64,000 nt of DNA from Sphingopyxis soli (GTDB taxonomy: Bacteria > Pseudomonadota > Alphaproteobacteria > Sphingomonadales > Sphingomonadaceae): NCBI RefSeq assembly GCF_018682675.1, contig NZ_JAFMTR010000010.1, forward strand, positions 62,001 through 126,000, given 5' to 3'. Below, piece by piece: positions 38,200-46,207 of this stretch (position 1 is its first letter; each line of letters begins with the position of its first letter). Position numbers and translations under genes: made by a program. The notes below the pieces were generated by a model. It saw nothing but the letters and a program-made list of their open reading frames with translations, was not told where the DNA came from and did not search any database.

Positions 38200-38916
38200 A
38201 TGAAAGGCGTGCGCCCCTATCTGATCTGGTTCGCGATCGCCATCGTGCTGGCGGTCGGCGCGATCCGCGTCATGCAGTGGGTGCGCGCGCATCCCGAGCA
38301 TGTCCCCGGCGCGCGCTTCGAATTCGAGCATCCGAAGGGCTGGGCGACGCACCGCAAGCTGATGAATTTCGCGGGGGACGATGCCGCCTGCTTCGCGGCG
38401 TTCGATCGCGCGAAGGCAGGCTATGAGCGGCGGCCGGTCGTCGGGACGGGGCAATGCCGCGCGAGCCAGCGCATGGTGCTGACCGGCAACGCTCTTGTGC
38501 CGACCATGCGCCCCGCCAATGCCGCGCCCGGCTGCGCCGTCACCGCGGCGATGGCGCTTTGGACCCGCGACGTCGTGCAACCCGCGGCGCGGAAATATTT
38601 CGGCCGAAATGTCGTCGAACTCGAAAATCTCGGCAGCTACAATTGCCGCAAGATCGCGGGCCGCGACGCACAAAGCGAGCATTCGACCGCCAATGCGATC
38701 GATATTTCCGGCTTCGTCCTTGCCGATGGGACGCGGATCACGCTGGCGAACGACTGGACGCCGGGTGACAAGCGCAGCGAGTTTCTGCACGCTGTGCGCG
38801 ACGGATCGTGCGATCTCTTCTCGACGGTGCTGTCACCCGATCACAACGCCGCGCACGCCGATCATTTCCATCTCGACATGGCGGTGCGGACGGCGGGTTG
38901 GTCGATCTGCCGCTAG
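38200..38916 (+). CDS. Extensin-like C-terminal domain protein
   Basis: A 238-residue protein with one N-terminal membrane helix (residues 8-25) and a secreted extensin-like domain. Diagnostic text: SEHSTANAIDISGFVLADGTRI and SPDHNAAHADHFHLDMA, the latter with His/Asp residues resembling a D-Ala-D-Ala metallopeptidase active site. Cysteines in ACFAAF, GQCRAS, PGCAVT, YNCRKI and GSCDLF probably form disulfides. A peptidoglycan-related peptidase role is inferred. It converges with the suf operon, whose last gene ends directly after its stop. Confidence 0.85.
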   Translation: MKGVRPYLIWFAIAIVLAVGAIRVMQWVRAHPEHVPGARFEFEHPKGWATHRKLMNFAGDDAACFAAFDRAKAGYERRPVVGTGQCRASQRMVLTGNALVPTMRPANAAPGCAVTAAMALWTRDVVQPAARKYFGRNVVELENLGSYNCRKIAGRDAQSEHSTANAIDISGFVLADGTRITLANDWTPGDKRSEFLHAVRDGSCDLFSTVLSPDHNAAHADHFHLDMAVRTAGWSICR

Positions 38917-39273
38917 TTAGACGGTGAAGCTCTCGCCGCAGCCGCACGCGCCCTTGGCGTTCGGGTTTTCGAACACGAAGCCGGCGGCGAAGTCGTCCTC
39001 GACCCAGTCCATCGTGCTGCCGATCAGGTACAGCACCGACGCGCCATCGATGTAGAAAGTGCCGCCGGGCGTCTCGATCTTCTCGTCGAACTTTGCCTCT
39101 TCGGTGACGTAATCGACCGAATAGGCGAGCCCCGAGCAGCCGCGACGCGGGGTCGACAGACGGACGCCGATCGCTCCCTCGGGAGCGGACGCCATCAGCT
39201 TGGCGATGCGCTCTTCGGCGCCGGCGGTAAGCGTCACCGCAGCAGGGCGTGCACGGGTTTTCGTTTCGGCCAT
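38917..39273 (-). CDS. sufA: A-type iron-sulfur assembly protein (SufA/ErpA-like)
   Basis: A 118-residue HesB/IscA-family protein carrying iron-sulfur clusters to apoproteins. The three conserved cysteines are present: GCSGLAYS and the C-terminal GACGCGESFTV. The start at 39273 (MAETKTRA) overlaps by one base the stop of sufT. It is the last gene of the suf operon. Whether it acts as SufA or as an ErpA-like carrier cannot be separated from sequence alone. Confidence 0.9.
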   Translation of the reverse strand: MAETKTRARPAAVTLTAGAEERIAKLMASAPEGAIGVRLSTPRRGCSGLAYSVDYVTEEAKFDEKIETPGGTFYIDGASVLYLIGSTMDWVEDDFAAGFVFENPNAKGACGCGESFTV

Positions 39274-39743
39274 CACAGCATTCCCAGTTCGAGCCGCGCT
39301 TCGTCGCTCATATTCTGCGGGCTCCACGGCGGATCCCAGACCAGATTGACCTCGGCATCGCCGACGCCGGGTACCGCGCCGACGCGCAGTTCGACTTCGC
39401 CCGGCATCGATTCGGCAACCGGGCAGTGCGGCGTGGTGAGTGTCATCGTGACCATCACATGCCCCTCGTCGATCTCGACATTGTAGATGAGGCCGAGGTC
39501 ATAGATGTTCACCGGAATTTCGGGGTCGTAGATTTCCTTGAGCGCGTCGATCACGGCCTCGTAAAGGTCGCCGCCGACCGCGTGGGGATCGACCGCCGCG
39601 GGCTTGGCCGCCAGGAAGCCCTCCAGATAGTCGCGCTTGCGCTCCAGTTTCTCGGGTGCGGTTTCGACGTCCCCGACGCGCGCCTTTGGCGGCGCCTCGA
39701 CGCTTTCCACTTCCTCGACCCTGATCGTCCGTTCGTCGGTCAT
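39273..39743 (-). CDS. sufT: SufT (DUF59/MIP18-family) assembly factor
   Basis: A 156-residue protein with an N-terminal acidic linker and a DUF59 domain: EAVIDALKEIYDPEIPVNIYDLGLIY, VTMTLTTPHCPVAESMP with the conserved Cys, and VNLVWDPPWSPQNMSDEARLELG. SufT assists maturation of specific iron-sulfur proteins under iron limitation. It overlaps the sufS stop by four bases and the sufA start by one base, so translation is coupled. Confidence 0.92.
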   Translation of the reverse strand: MTDERTIRVEEVESVEAPPKARVGDVETAPEKLERKRDYLEGFLAAKPAAVDPHAVGGDLYEAVIDALKEIYDPEIPVNIYDLGLIYNVEIDEGHVMVTMTLTTPHCPVAESMPGEVELRVGAVPGVGDAEVNLVWDPPWSPQNMSDEARLELGML

Positions 39744-41032
39744 CCGAAAATCCTTTCGACGCGGGCGAGGCCATCGATCAGCGCCGCCACATCGTCGTCG
39801 TTGCTGTAAACGCCAAAACTCGCGCGCGCGGTTGCCGGCACGCCCAGATGCTCCATCAGCGGCTGCGCGCAATGGTGCCCGGCGCGGATCGCGACCCCGC
39901 TTTCGTCCAAGATAGTGCCGATGTCGTGCGGATGAACCCCCGCCATCGAAAAACTCACGATTCCGGCGCTGTTTTCAGGGCCGTAGAGCGTGATGCTGTT
40001 CTTGCGCGCGAGCTGTTCGCGCAGCGACGCGACCAATGAAACCTCATGCGCGTGGATCGCCCCGACCCCGATGCCCTCGACAAAATCGACGGCCGCTGCG
40101 AGCCCCAGCGCCTCGACGATCGCCGGCGTGCCTGCCTCGAAGCGGGTGGGGGCGGGGGCGTAGGTCGTGCGCTCAAAGGTCACACGGTCGATCATCGATC
40201 CGCCGCCCTGCCACGGCGGCAGCGTATCGAGCTTGTCGCTCCACAGTACGCCGATGCCGGTGGGGCCGTACAGCTTGTGGCCCGAGAAGGCGTAATAGTC
40301 GCAGCCGAGCGCAGCGACATCGACCGGCAGGCGCGGCACCGCCTGGCAACCGTCGATCAGCAGTTCGGCGCCGACGCGGTGCGCGATCCCGGCGGCGCGC
40401 GCGACGTCGAGCGGGCTGCCGAGCACGTTCGAGACGTGCGCGAAGGCGACCATATTATGTTCGGGGGTGAGCAGCTTTTCGGCAGCGTCGAGGTCGATGC
40501 AGCCGTCCGCTGTCAGCGGACAGACGTCGACTTGCCAGCCCGCAAGCTGCCAGGGCACGATATTGCTGTGATGCTCGAGCATCGACAACAGCACGCGGCC
40601 TTTCTTCGGATGCGAATAAGCAACGAGGTTGATCGCCTCGGTCGCGCCGCGCACGAAGGTCACGTTGTTCTCGCGCGCGCCGATGAAGGCCGCGATCCGC
40701 CGACGCGCGGCTTCGTAGGCGAGGGTCATATCGGCCGATCGCGCATAGACGCCGCGATGCACGGTCGCATAGTCGCGGCCCATCGCGTTGACAGTGGCGT
40801 CGATCACCGCCTGCGGCTTTTGCGCGGTCGCGGCGGTGTCCAGATAGTGCCAGCCGCGGGTGAGGCCGGGGAAATCGGACCTTATGTCCCCCTCCCGCAG
40901 GCGGGAGGGGTTAGGGGAGGGCATGTCGAGACCGGGCGCTGGCGAAACAGGCCCTCCCGTGACGGGAGGCACGTGACTCCCGTCACCCCCTCCCGCCTGC
41001 GGGAGTGGAGACGAGATGTCGGCGGTGCTCAC
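39740..41032 (-). CDS. sufS: Cysteine desulfurase SufS, with a repeat-derived N-terminal insertion
   Basis: A 430-residue PLP enzyme that mobilises sulfur from cysteine for the SUF pathway. PLP Lys lies in SGHKLYGPTGIG; the persulfide Cys in RAGHHCAQPLMEHLG. Residues about 6-49 are not family sequence: they read SSPLPQAGGG, later VPPVTGG and SPNPSRLREG, which is a translated palindromic repeat (see 40884-41015). Removing it would give MSTADIRSDFPGL, the normal SufS opening. The GTG start at 41032 overlaps the sufD stop. An internal ATG within the repeat is an alternative start. Length is about 20-40 residues above the usual. Confidence 0.95.
   Translation of the reverse strand: MSTADISSPLPQAGGGDGSHVPPVTGGPVSPAPGLDMPSPNPSRLREGDIRSDFPGLTRGWHYLDTAATAQKPQAVIDATVNAMGRDYATVHRGVYARSADMTLAYEAARRRIAAFIGARENNVTFVRGATEAINLVAYSHPKKGRVLLSMLEHHSNIVPWQLAGWQVDVCPLTADGCIDLDAAEKLLTPEHNMVAFAHVSNVLGSPLDVARAAGIAHRVGAELLIDGCQAVPRLPVDVAALGCDYYAFSGHKLYGPTGIGVLWSDKLDTLPPWQGGGSMIDRVTFERTTYAPAPTRFEAGTPAIVEALGLAAAVDFVEGIGVGAIHAHEVSLVASLREQLARKNSITLYGPENSAGIVSFSMAGVHPHDIGTILDESGVAIRAGHHCAQPLMEHLGVPATARASFGVYSNDDDVAALIDGLARVERIFG
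40884..41015 (-). repeat. Palindromic repeat family D inserted in frame in sufS
   Basis: A 132-base segment containing three hairpins: CCTCCCGCAGGCGGGAGG (from 40890), CCTCCCGTGACGGGAGG (near 40952) and CTCCCGCCTGCGGGAG (near 40990). It is bounded by the 5-bp direct repeat ATGTC at 40884-40888 and 41016-41020. The length is a multiple of three, and no stop is introduced in the sufS frame. Confidence 0.88.
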
Positions 41033-41760
41033 ACCAATTCCCCCAACTTCGCCAGCGCAAGCGCCTGCAACTGCTCCTCATCTTCGGCGCCGTCGAACAC
41101 GCCCGCAACGAAGGCCTGCAGCAGGATCTTCTTCGCCTCGGCGGGCGGCAGGCCGCGCGACTGGAGATAATAGAGGCTCATCGCATCGAGTTCGCCGATC
41201 GCGCAGCCGTGCGCGCATTTGACATCGTCGGCGAAGATTTCGAGCTCGGGCTTGGCGTTGGCGGTCGCGCTGCGACCCAGCAGCATCGCCTTCACATCCT
41301 GTTCGCTGTCGGTCTGCTGCGCATCGCGCGCGACGGCCACCTTGCCGAGGTAGGTGCCGGTGGCCGTGCCGCCGAGCACCGATCGGACCATCTGCCGCGA
41401 CGTCGCGCCTGGTTCGGCGTGTGTGACGGTGGTGACGATTTCGAGATTCTGCTCGCCGCCGCCGATCTGCGCCGCCCCGAACCTGAAGTCGGCGCCTTCG
41501 TGCAGCGTCACTGCGAGTTCGATACGGCCATAGGCGCCGCCGATGTTGAGAACATGCAAATGAGCGACCGCACCCTTGCCGAGCACCAGTTCAATCTGGC
41601 GGATTTCGCCGGCGTCCTGCACGATTGCACGTGCAAATTTACCGCCCGCGGGCACGATGATGCTCTCGGGTGCGGGCAGCGGCCACGCCGCGGTCACCGC
41701 GTCGATGTCGCTATAGCGCCAGGCTTCGTCGCGCCGGGTGGGAAGAGTGGCGGTCGTCAA
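41029..41760 (-). CDS. sufD: SufD, SUF scaffold subunit
   Basis: A 243-residue component of the SufBC2D scaffold. It opens TTATLPTRRDEAWRYSDID, and has the late conserved block CAHGCAIGELDAMSLYYLQSRGLP with the functional Cys-His region, typical of the short alphaproteobacterial SufD. I place the start at the TTG at 41760, which has GGGAGGT seven bases upstream and yields the usual N-terminus; a GTG at 41775 is in frame and would overlap the ribosome site. The gap to sufC upstream contains a family C repeat. Confidence 0.93.
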   Translation of the reverse strand: MTTATLPTRRDEAWRYSDIDAVTAAWPLPAPESIIVPAGGKFARAIVQDAGEIRQIELVLGKGAVAHLHVLNIGGAYGRIELAVTLHEGADFRFGAAQIGGGEQNLEIVTTVTHAEPGATSRQMVRSVLGGTATGTYLGKVAVARDAQQTDSEQDVKAMLLGRSATANAKPELEIFADDVKCAHGCAIGELDAMSLYYLQSRGLPPAEAKKILLQAFVAGVFDGAEDEEQLQALALAKLGELV

Positions 41761-41779
41761 ACCACGACCTCCCACACGT

Positions 41780-41843
41780 CGTCACCCCGGACTTGATCCG
41801 GGGTCCACGCGGCCAAGGATGCCGGATCAAGTCCGGCATGACG
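41780..41843. repeat. Palindromic repeat family C, copy 1 (sufC-sufD spacer)
   Basis: A 64-base element: left hairpin CACCCCGGACTTGATCCGGG, right hairpin GCCGGATCAAGTCCGGC, ends CGTCA...TGACG. The two hairpins are related inverted units. A longer copy of the same element is inside sufC at 42436. Between sufC stop (41870) and sufD start (41760) it occupies most of the spacer. Confidence 0.92.
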
Positions 41844-41869
41844 ATGGAAGGGAAGGCGCAGGGGAATGA

Positions 41870-42702
<833 letters not shown>

Positions 42703-42703
<1 letters not shown>

Positions 42704-42933
42704 CAAACGGACTTGCCTGAAAATATGAGGGAAAAGAGAAGAACGAGGAATGCTGCGCCAGCGACGGCATTCAAAGTCCATGCGCTAATACCGAGCCAAA
42801 ACTGGACTGGCTGCGCCTCACGATGAGCCATCCATCCGCGGCTCGTCACAAAGCCCCTGCGAAAAGAAACTGCAATTTCGCGCACGAAGTACGAAACAAA
42901 GATCAGGAGAAAGAAAAACGCGACGTAGATCAC
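42703..42933 (-). CDS. Small membrane protein between the DUF559 gene and sufC
   Basis: A 76-residue protein with two hydrophobic helices: residues 1-15 (IYVAFFFLLIFVSYFV) and about 50-72 (TLNAVAGAAFLVLLFSLIF), separated by a basic amphipathic segment. No family recognised. The GTG start overlaps the DUF559 stop (GTGA) and its stop overlaps the sufC ATG (TGATG), so it is tightly coupled on both sides. Its base composition is visibly less GC-rich than the suf genes, which suggests it arrived with the accessory segment. Confidence 0.6.
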
Positions 42934-43451
42934 CTCACGCTCCCTTCTAGATTAATCCCGAGCAATATCTGCGCCTCGACCACTTCAAGCCCCTCCCCTT
43001 CAGGGGAGGGGTTGGGGTGGGGCCTTTCGGCCTGACGTACCGCCTGGGCGATGAACGTCAGCACGCCGTCCATATTCTCCATGACGTCGGCGTTCGTCAC
43101 CCGAACCACACGAAATCCGTGGCCGGCGAGAACATCGTCGCGCAGCCGGTCTTTCGCTTCATCATGCGTATCGCCATCGACCTCGACGATCAGCTTGACC
43201 GAAGGGCAGCCGAAATCGGCAATGAAATGGCCGATCACCTGCTGGCGGCGAAATTTGAGCCCGCCGAGCTGGCTGTTCGACAGATGCCGCCACAACCGCT
43301 TCTCGGGCTCGGTCGGATTGCGGCGCATATCCGCGGCACGGCGATGCAGCTCGGCGAGGCGTTCGGCCGATAGGCCCCACCCCCGACCCCTCCCCTGAAG
43401 GGGAGGGGCTTGGGTTTGTTTCGCGTGGTCGTTTAAGGTCAGCTGCGTCAT
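42930..43451 (-). CDS. DUF559 (Vsr-like PD-(D/E)XK) endonuclease-domain protein with repeat-derived ends
   Basis: A 173-residue protein. Core domain about residues 40-140: RRNPTEPEKRLWRHL, LGGLKFRRQQVIGHFIADF, and the catalytic-looking KLIVEVDGDTHDE, all typical of DUF559 nucleases related to very-short-patch repair enzymes. Both ends are abnormal: the N-terminus reads QAPPLQGRGRGWGLS and the region after the core reads RPHPNPSPEGEG, both translated copies of a palindromic repeat. The last 16 residues (VEAQILLGINLEGSVR) copy the SufB C-terminus. It lies in the middle of the suf operon, downstream of sufB. Confidence 0.85.
   Translation of the reverse strand: MTQLTLNDHAKQTQAPPLQGRGRGWGLSAERLAELHRRAADMRRNPTEPEKRLWRHLSNSQLGGLKFRRQQVIGHFIADFGCPSVKLIVEVDGDTHDEAKDRLRDDVLAGHGFRVVRVTNADVMENMDGVLTFIAQAVRQAERPHPNPSPEGEGLEVVEAQILLGINLEGSVR
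42989..43024 (+). repeat. Family D-related palindromic repeat flanking DUF559, 3' side
   Basis: Hairpin GCCCCTCCCC-ttca-GGGGAGGGG followed by TTGGGGTGGGGCC. It is in the DUF559 reading frame near its C-terminus. An inverted copy lies at 43373-43411. Confidence 0.9.
43373..43411 (-). repeat. Family D-related palindromic repeat flanking DUF559, 5' side (inverted)
   Basis: GGCCCCACCCCCGACCCC continuing into TCCCC-tgaa-GGGGAGGGGC, the reverse complement of the unit at 42989. It encodes part of the DUF559 N-terminus. The pair brackets 348 bases that hold the nuclease core. Confidence 0.9.
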
Positions 43452-43542
43452 CCCGCGCGCCCCTCGACACCCGCAGCAGTCTTTAGCGGCTGGCGACGCA
43501 AATCAGCGCCCGTCAACCTTTTGGCGGCGAGCCGGACCGCGC

Positions 43543-43812
43543 CTATTCGGCGGCGAAGATTTCCACCAGTTCGGAATTGCCGACCTCTTCCAGACTGATC
43601 ACGCTGGTGTTCTGCAATTGCTGCAGGCGCCGGATCAGCAGGTTGATGGCATGGTGCGGAATGGTGATCACGTCGTCGCGATCCCCGCGTTCCGATGATC
43701 CCTTCTGCTGCCGGATGGCGACCCCCTGTTGCGTCGGATAGGCGGCGATCGCCTGGACCGGATGTACGACCAGATCGGCCTCTGCCCAGTTGAATTCCAA
43801 ACCGCGTGCCAT
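43543..43812 (-). CDS. Hypothetical 89-residue protein between sufB and DUF559
   Basis: An 89-residue soluble protein, no signal peptide or membrane span. It starts MARGLEFNWAEADLVVHPVQ, has a Gln/Arg/Ser-rich centre (RQQKGSSERGDRDDV) and a C-terminal helix HHAINLLIRRLQQLQNT followed by an acidic end. I recognise no family. The start is well supported by GGAGG eight bases upstream of the ATG, and a perfect TATAAT lies about 90 bases upstream. The gene is less GC-rich than sufB and is not coupled to it (159-base gap), so it appears to be an insertion in the operon. Confidence 0.6.
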   Translation of the reverse strand: MARGLEFNWAEADLVVHPVQAIAAYPTQQGVAIRQQKGSSERGDRDDVITIPHHAINLLIRRLQQLQNTSVISLEEVGNSELVEIFAAE

Positions 43813-43898
43813 AGCGCTGCCTCCAGACCGAATCGGACCGAAGAAAACAATAGGACAGGGGCGTGTTTCGCCATGTCCCCGGATGCGGACTGAAGGAA

Positions 43899-43904
43899 AT
43901 TATA
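43899..43904 (-). promoter_or_regulatory. TATAAT box upstream of the 89-residue gene
   Basis: A perfect TATAAT on the minus strand in the AT-rich spacer after sufB. No good -35 hexamer is seen 16-18 bases upstream, so a promoter here is only a suggestion; it would let the accessory genes and sufC-A be transcribed independently of sufB. Confidence 0.3.
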
Positions 43905-43971
43905 GTTAACAAGCGCCCATCTTCGGCGTCGTTATCGGACCGGAGACGGAAGGTTGTATCAGTTTGGGGCA

Positions 43972-45459
43972 TCATCCGACGCTTCCCTCGAGGCTGATCC
44001 CCAACAGCTTTTGCGCCTCGACCGCGAATTCCATCGGCAATTGCTGCAGCACTTCCTTGGCGAAGCCGTTGACGATGAGCGCGACCGCTTCTTCCTGCGA
44101 CAGCCCGCGCTGCATGGCATAGAAGAGCTGGTCGTCGCTGATCTTGCTCGTCGTCGCTTCATGCTCGACCGTCGCGCTCGGGTTGCGGACCTCGATGTAC
44201 GGCACGGTGTGGGCGCCGCACTGGTCGCCGAGCAGCAGGCTGTCGCACTGGGTGAAGTTGCGCACGCCCTCGGCGTTCGGCGCCACGCGCACGAGGCCGC
44301 GATAGGTGCCGTTCGACTTGCCCGCGCTGATCCCCTTGCTGACGATGGTCGAGCGCGTGCGCTTGCCGTTGTGGATCATCTTGGTGCCGGTGTCGGCTTG
44401 CTGGTAGTTGTTGGTGACCGCGACCGAATAGAATTCGCCGACGCTGTCGTCGCCGTTGAGCACGCAGCTTGGATATTTCCAGGTGATCGCGCTGCCGGTT
44501 TCGACCTGCGTCCACGAAACCTTGCTGCGGTGTCCCAAGCAGAGCGCGCGCTTGGTCACGAAATTATAGATGCCGCCCTTGCCCTCGGCGTCGCCCGGAT
44601 ACCAGTTCTGGACCGTGCTGTACTTGATCTCGGCATCGTCGAGCGCGACCAGTTCGACCACCGCGGCATGGAGCTGGTTCTCGTCGCGCATCGGGGCGGT
44701 GCAACCTTCGAGGTAGCTGACATAGGCGCCCTTGTCGGCGATAATCAAAGTCCGCTCGAACTGCCCCGTATTTTCGGCATTGATACGGAAATAGGTCGAA
44801 AGCTCCATCGGGCAGCGCACGCCCTCGGGCACATAGACGAACGTCCCGTCCGAAAAGACCGCGCAGTTCAATGTCGCGAAATAATTGTCGTGCATCGGCA
44901 CGACACGCCCAAGCCACTTCTTCACCAGCTCGGGATATTCGCGAATCGCTTCGGAGATCGACAGGAAGATCACGCCCGCGCGTTTCAATTCCTCGCGAAA
45001 GGTCGTCGCGACGCTGACGCTGTCGAACACCGCGTCGACCGCGACCTTGCGCGCGCCCTCGACCCCCGCGAGCACCTTCTGCTCCTCGATCGGGATTCCG
45101 AGCTTCTTGTAAACTTCGAGAATTTCGGGATCGACCTCGTCGAGGGACGACAGCTTCGGCTTCGCCTTCGGCGCTGCGTAATAATACGCGTCCTGGTAGT
45201 CGATCGGCGGCACATTCAGCTTCGCCCAATCGGGCGTTTCCATCGTCTGCCAGTGGCGGAATGCCTTCAACCGCCAGTCGAGCATCCATTGGGGCTCGTT
45301 CTTCTTGGCCGAGATGAAGCGCACCGTATCCTCGGTCAGCCCCTTGGGCGCGAACTCCTGTTCGATGTCGGCGGACCAGCCATGTTCATAGTCCGCGACT
45401 TTCGCGGCGGCGTCGTGCGCTGCCTGATCCTTGACGGGTGCTTGGCTATTGTCGGTCAT
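43972..45459 (-). CDS. sufB: SufB, iron-sulfur scaffold subunit
   Basis: A 495-residue core scaffold protein of the SUF system, normal length. Landmarks: [19 protein letters not shown] at the N-terminus, [33 protein letters not shown], the block [31 protein letters not shown], and the cluster-related [11 protein letters not shown] with [21 protein letters not shown]. The start ATG at 45459 overlaps the stop of the Rrf2 regulator gene. The final 16 codons recur, diverged, at 42933-42980. Confidence 0.97.
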   Translation of the reverse strand: MTDNSQAPVKDQAAHDAAAKVADYEHGWSADIEQEFAPKGLTEDTVRFISAKKNEPQWMLDWRLKAFRHWQTMETPDWAKLNVPPIDYQDAYYYAAPKAKPKLSSLDEVDPEILEVYKKLGIPIEEQKVLAGVEGARKVAVDAVFDSVSVATTFREELKRAGVIFLSISEAIREYPELVKKWLGRVVPMHDNYFATLNCAVFSDGTFVYVPEGVRCPMELSTYFRINAENTGQFERTLIIADKGAYVSYLEGCTAPMRDENQLHAAVVELVALDDAEIKYSTVQNWYPGDAEGKGGIYNFVTKRALCLGHRSKVSWTQVETGSAITWKYPSCVLNGDDSVGEFYSVAVTNNYQQADTGTKMIHNGKRTRSTIVSKGISAGKSNGTYRGLVRVAPNAEGVRNFTQCDSLLLGDQCGAHTVPYIEVRNPSATVEHEATTSKISDDQLFYAMQRGLSQEEAVALIVNGFAKEVLQQLPMEFAVEAQKLLGISLEGSVG

Positions 45460-45911
45460 AATCTGATCTCGTCGCCGGCGAGCGCCGGCCGGGGGGCGCG
45501 GGGTTCAGGGGCAACGACGAGGCTGGCAAGGCTGATGTCGGCGAGCGCGCCGCGCACAGCGCCGTTCACGACGCCCCAGTGCGGCTGGACCTTGCAGTTC
45601 CCTTCGAGCGAGCAGTCGTGCCGTCCCTCGGCGACGCACGAGGTGAGGGCGATCGGTCCTTCGACCGCCTCGATGATGTCCGCAACGCTGATCGCCGCCG
45701 CGGGCCGCGCGAGCCGCACCCCGCCGCCGCTGCCGCGCGAGGCGACGACCAGACCGGCGCGCGCGAGCTGGCTTACCAGTTTCTGCGCCGTCGGCCCGGG
45801 GATGCCGGTCTGCTCGGCGAGCAGCCCGGCGTGGATCGCCACCGACCCGCACTGGCGCGCGGCGGCGCTCATCAGCACCACGGCATAATCGGCAAGGTTC
45901 GACAGGCGCAC
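45456..45911 (-). CDS. Rrf2-family regulator of the suf operon (IscR/SufR-like)
   Basis: A 151-residue Rrf2 winged-helix regulator. HTH near residues 27-50 ([20 protein letters not shown]), wing with [12 protein letters not shown], and three cysteines at residues 92, 100 and 106 ([16 protein letters not shown]) that in IscR-type proteins bind an iron-sulfur cluster. It is the first gene of the suf operon and overlaps sufB by four bases. Feedback control of the operon by cluster status is inferred from the family and from the palindrome at 45948-45962. The start is the GTG at 45911. Confidence 0.92.
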   Translation of the reverse strand: MRLSNLADYAVVLMSAAARQCGSVAIHAGLLAEQTGIPGPTAQKLVSQLARAGLVVASRGSGGGVRLARPAAAISVADIIEAVEGPIALTSCVAEGRHDCSLEGNCKVQPHWGVVNGAVRGALADISLASLVVAPEPRAPRPALAGDEIRL

Positions 45912-45947
45912 GTTTCTTCCCGCTGGAATTGCGAATGATTCTTAACT

Positions 45948-45962
45948 GGAGTAAATTACTCC
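45948..45962. promoter_or_regulatory. Perfect palindrome, likely operator of the suf operon
   Basis: GGAGTAA-A-TTACTCC, a perfect 7+1+7 palindrome 37 bases upstream of the Rrf2 gene start, with the AT-rich TATATAAG just upstream on the coding strand. The size, symmetry and position fit an Rrf2-dimer site for autoregulation. Inferred, not matched to a measured consensus. Confidence 0.6.
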
Positions 45963-46016
45963 ACTTATATAGGCGAGCGGTTCGCGCGGCGCAAGAAAGG
46001 CTGGTTTGCGGGCCCC

Positions 46017-46058
46017 AAAGAAAAGAGGCACCCGCCCGGCCGGAGCCAAGCGGGTGCC
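46017..46058 (-). terminator. Rho-independent terminator on the minus strand
   Basis: Stem GGCACCCGC / GCGGGTGCC (9 bp, perfect) with a 14-base loop, followed on the minus strand by TCTTTTCTTT. It lies 150 bases downstream of the AraC gene end and upstream of the suf promoter, so it ends either the AraC transcript or a small RNA encoded in 46059-46207. Confidence 0.65.
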
Positions 46059-46207
46059 AAGATGAAGGTCTCGGTCCTCGTCAGAGGAAGAGCTCTTCTG
46101 GGTCGCAGGAACGGATTATGCCTCGCGCATGATTCGCGATTGTACGAAAACGCCAAATCGGCATTCGGCGCTATTTTATTTCGTTTCGTCGCTGGCAGGC
46201 TTCGCGG

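Noticed and set aside
40884-40990. True SufS start inside the repeat (internal ATG)
   Set aside because: The GTG at 41032 overlaps the sufD stop like the other suf junctions, and the residues before the insertion match a normal SufS start once the repeat is removed. The internal start is kept only as an alternative.
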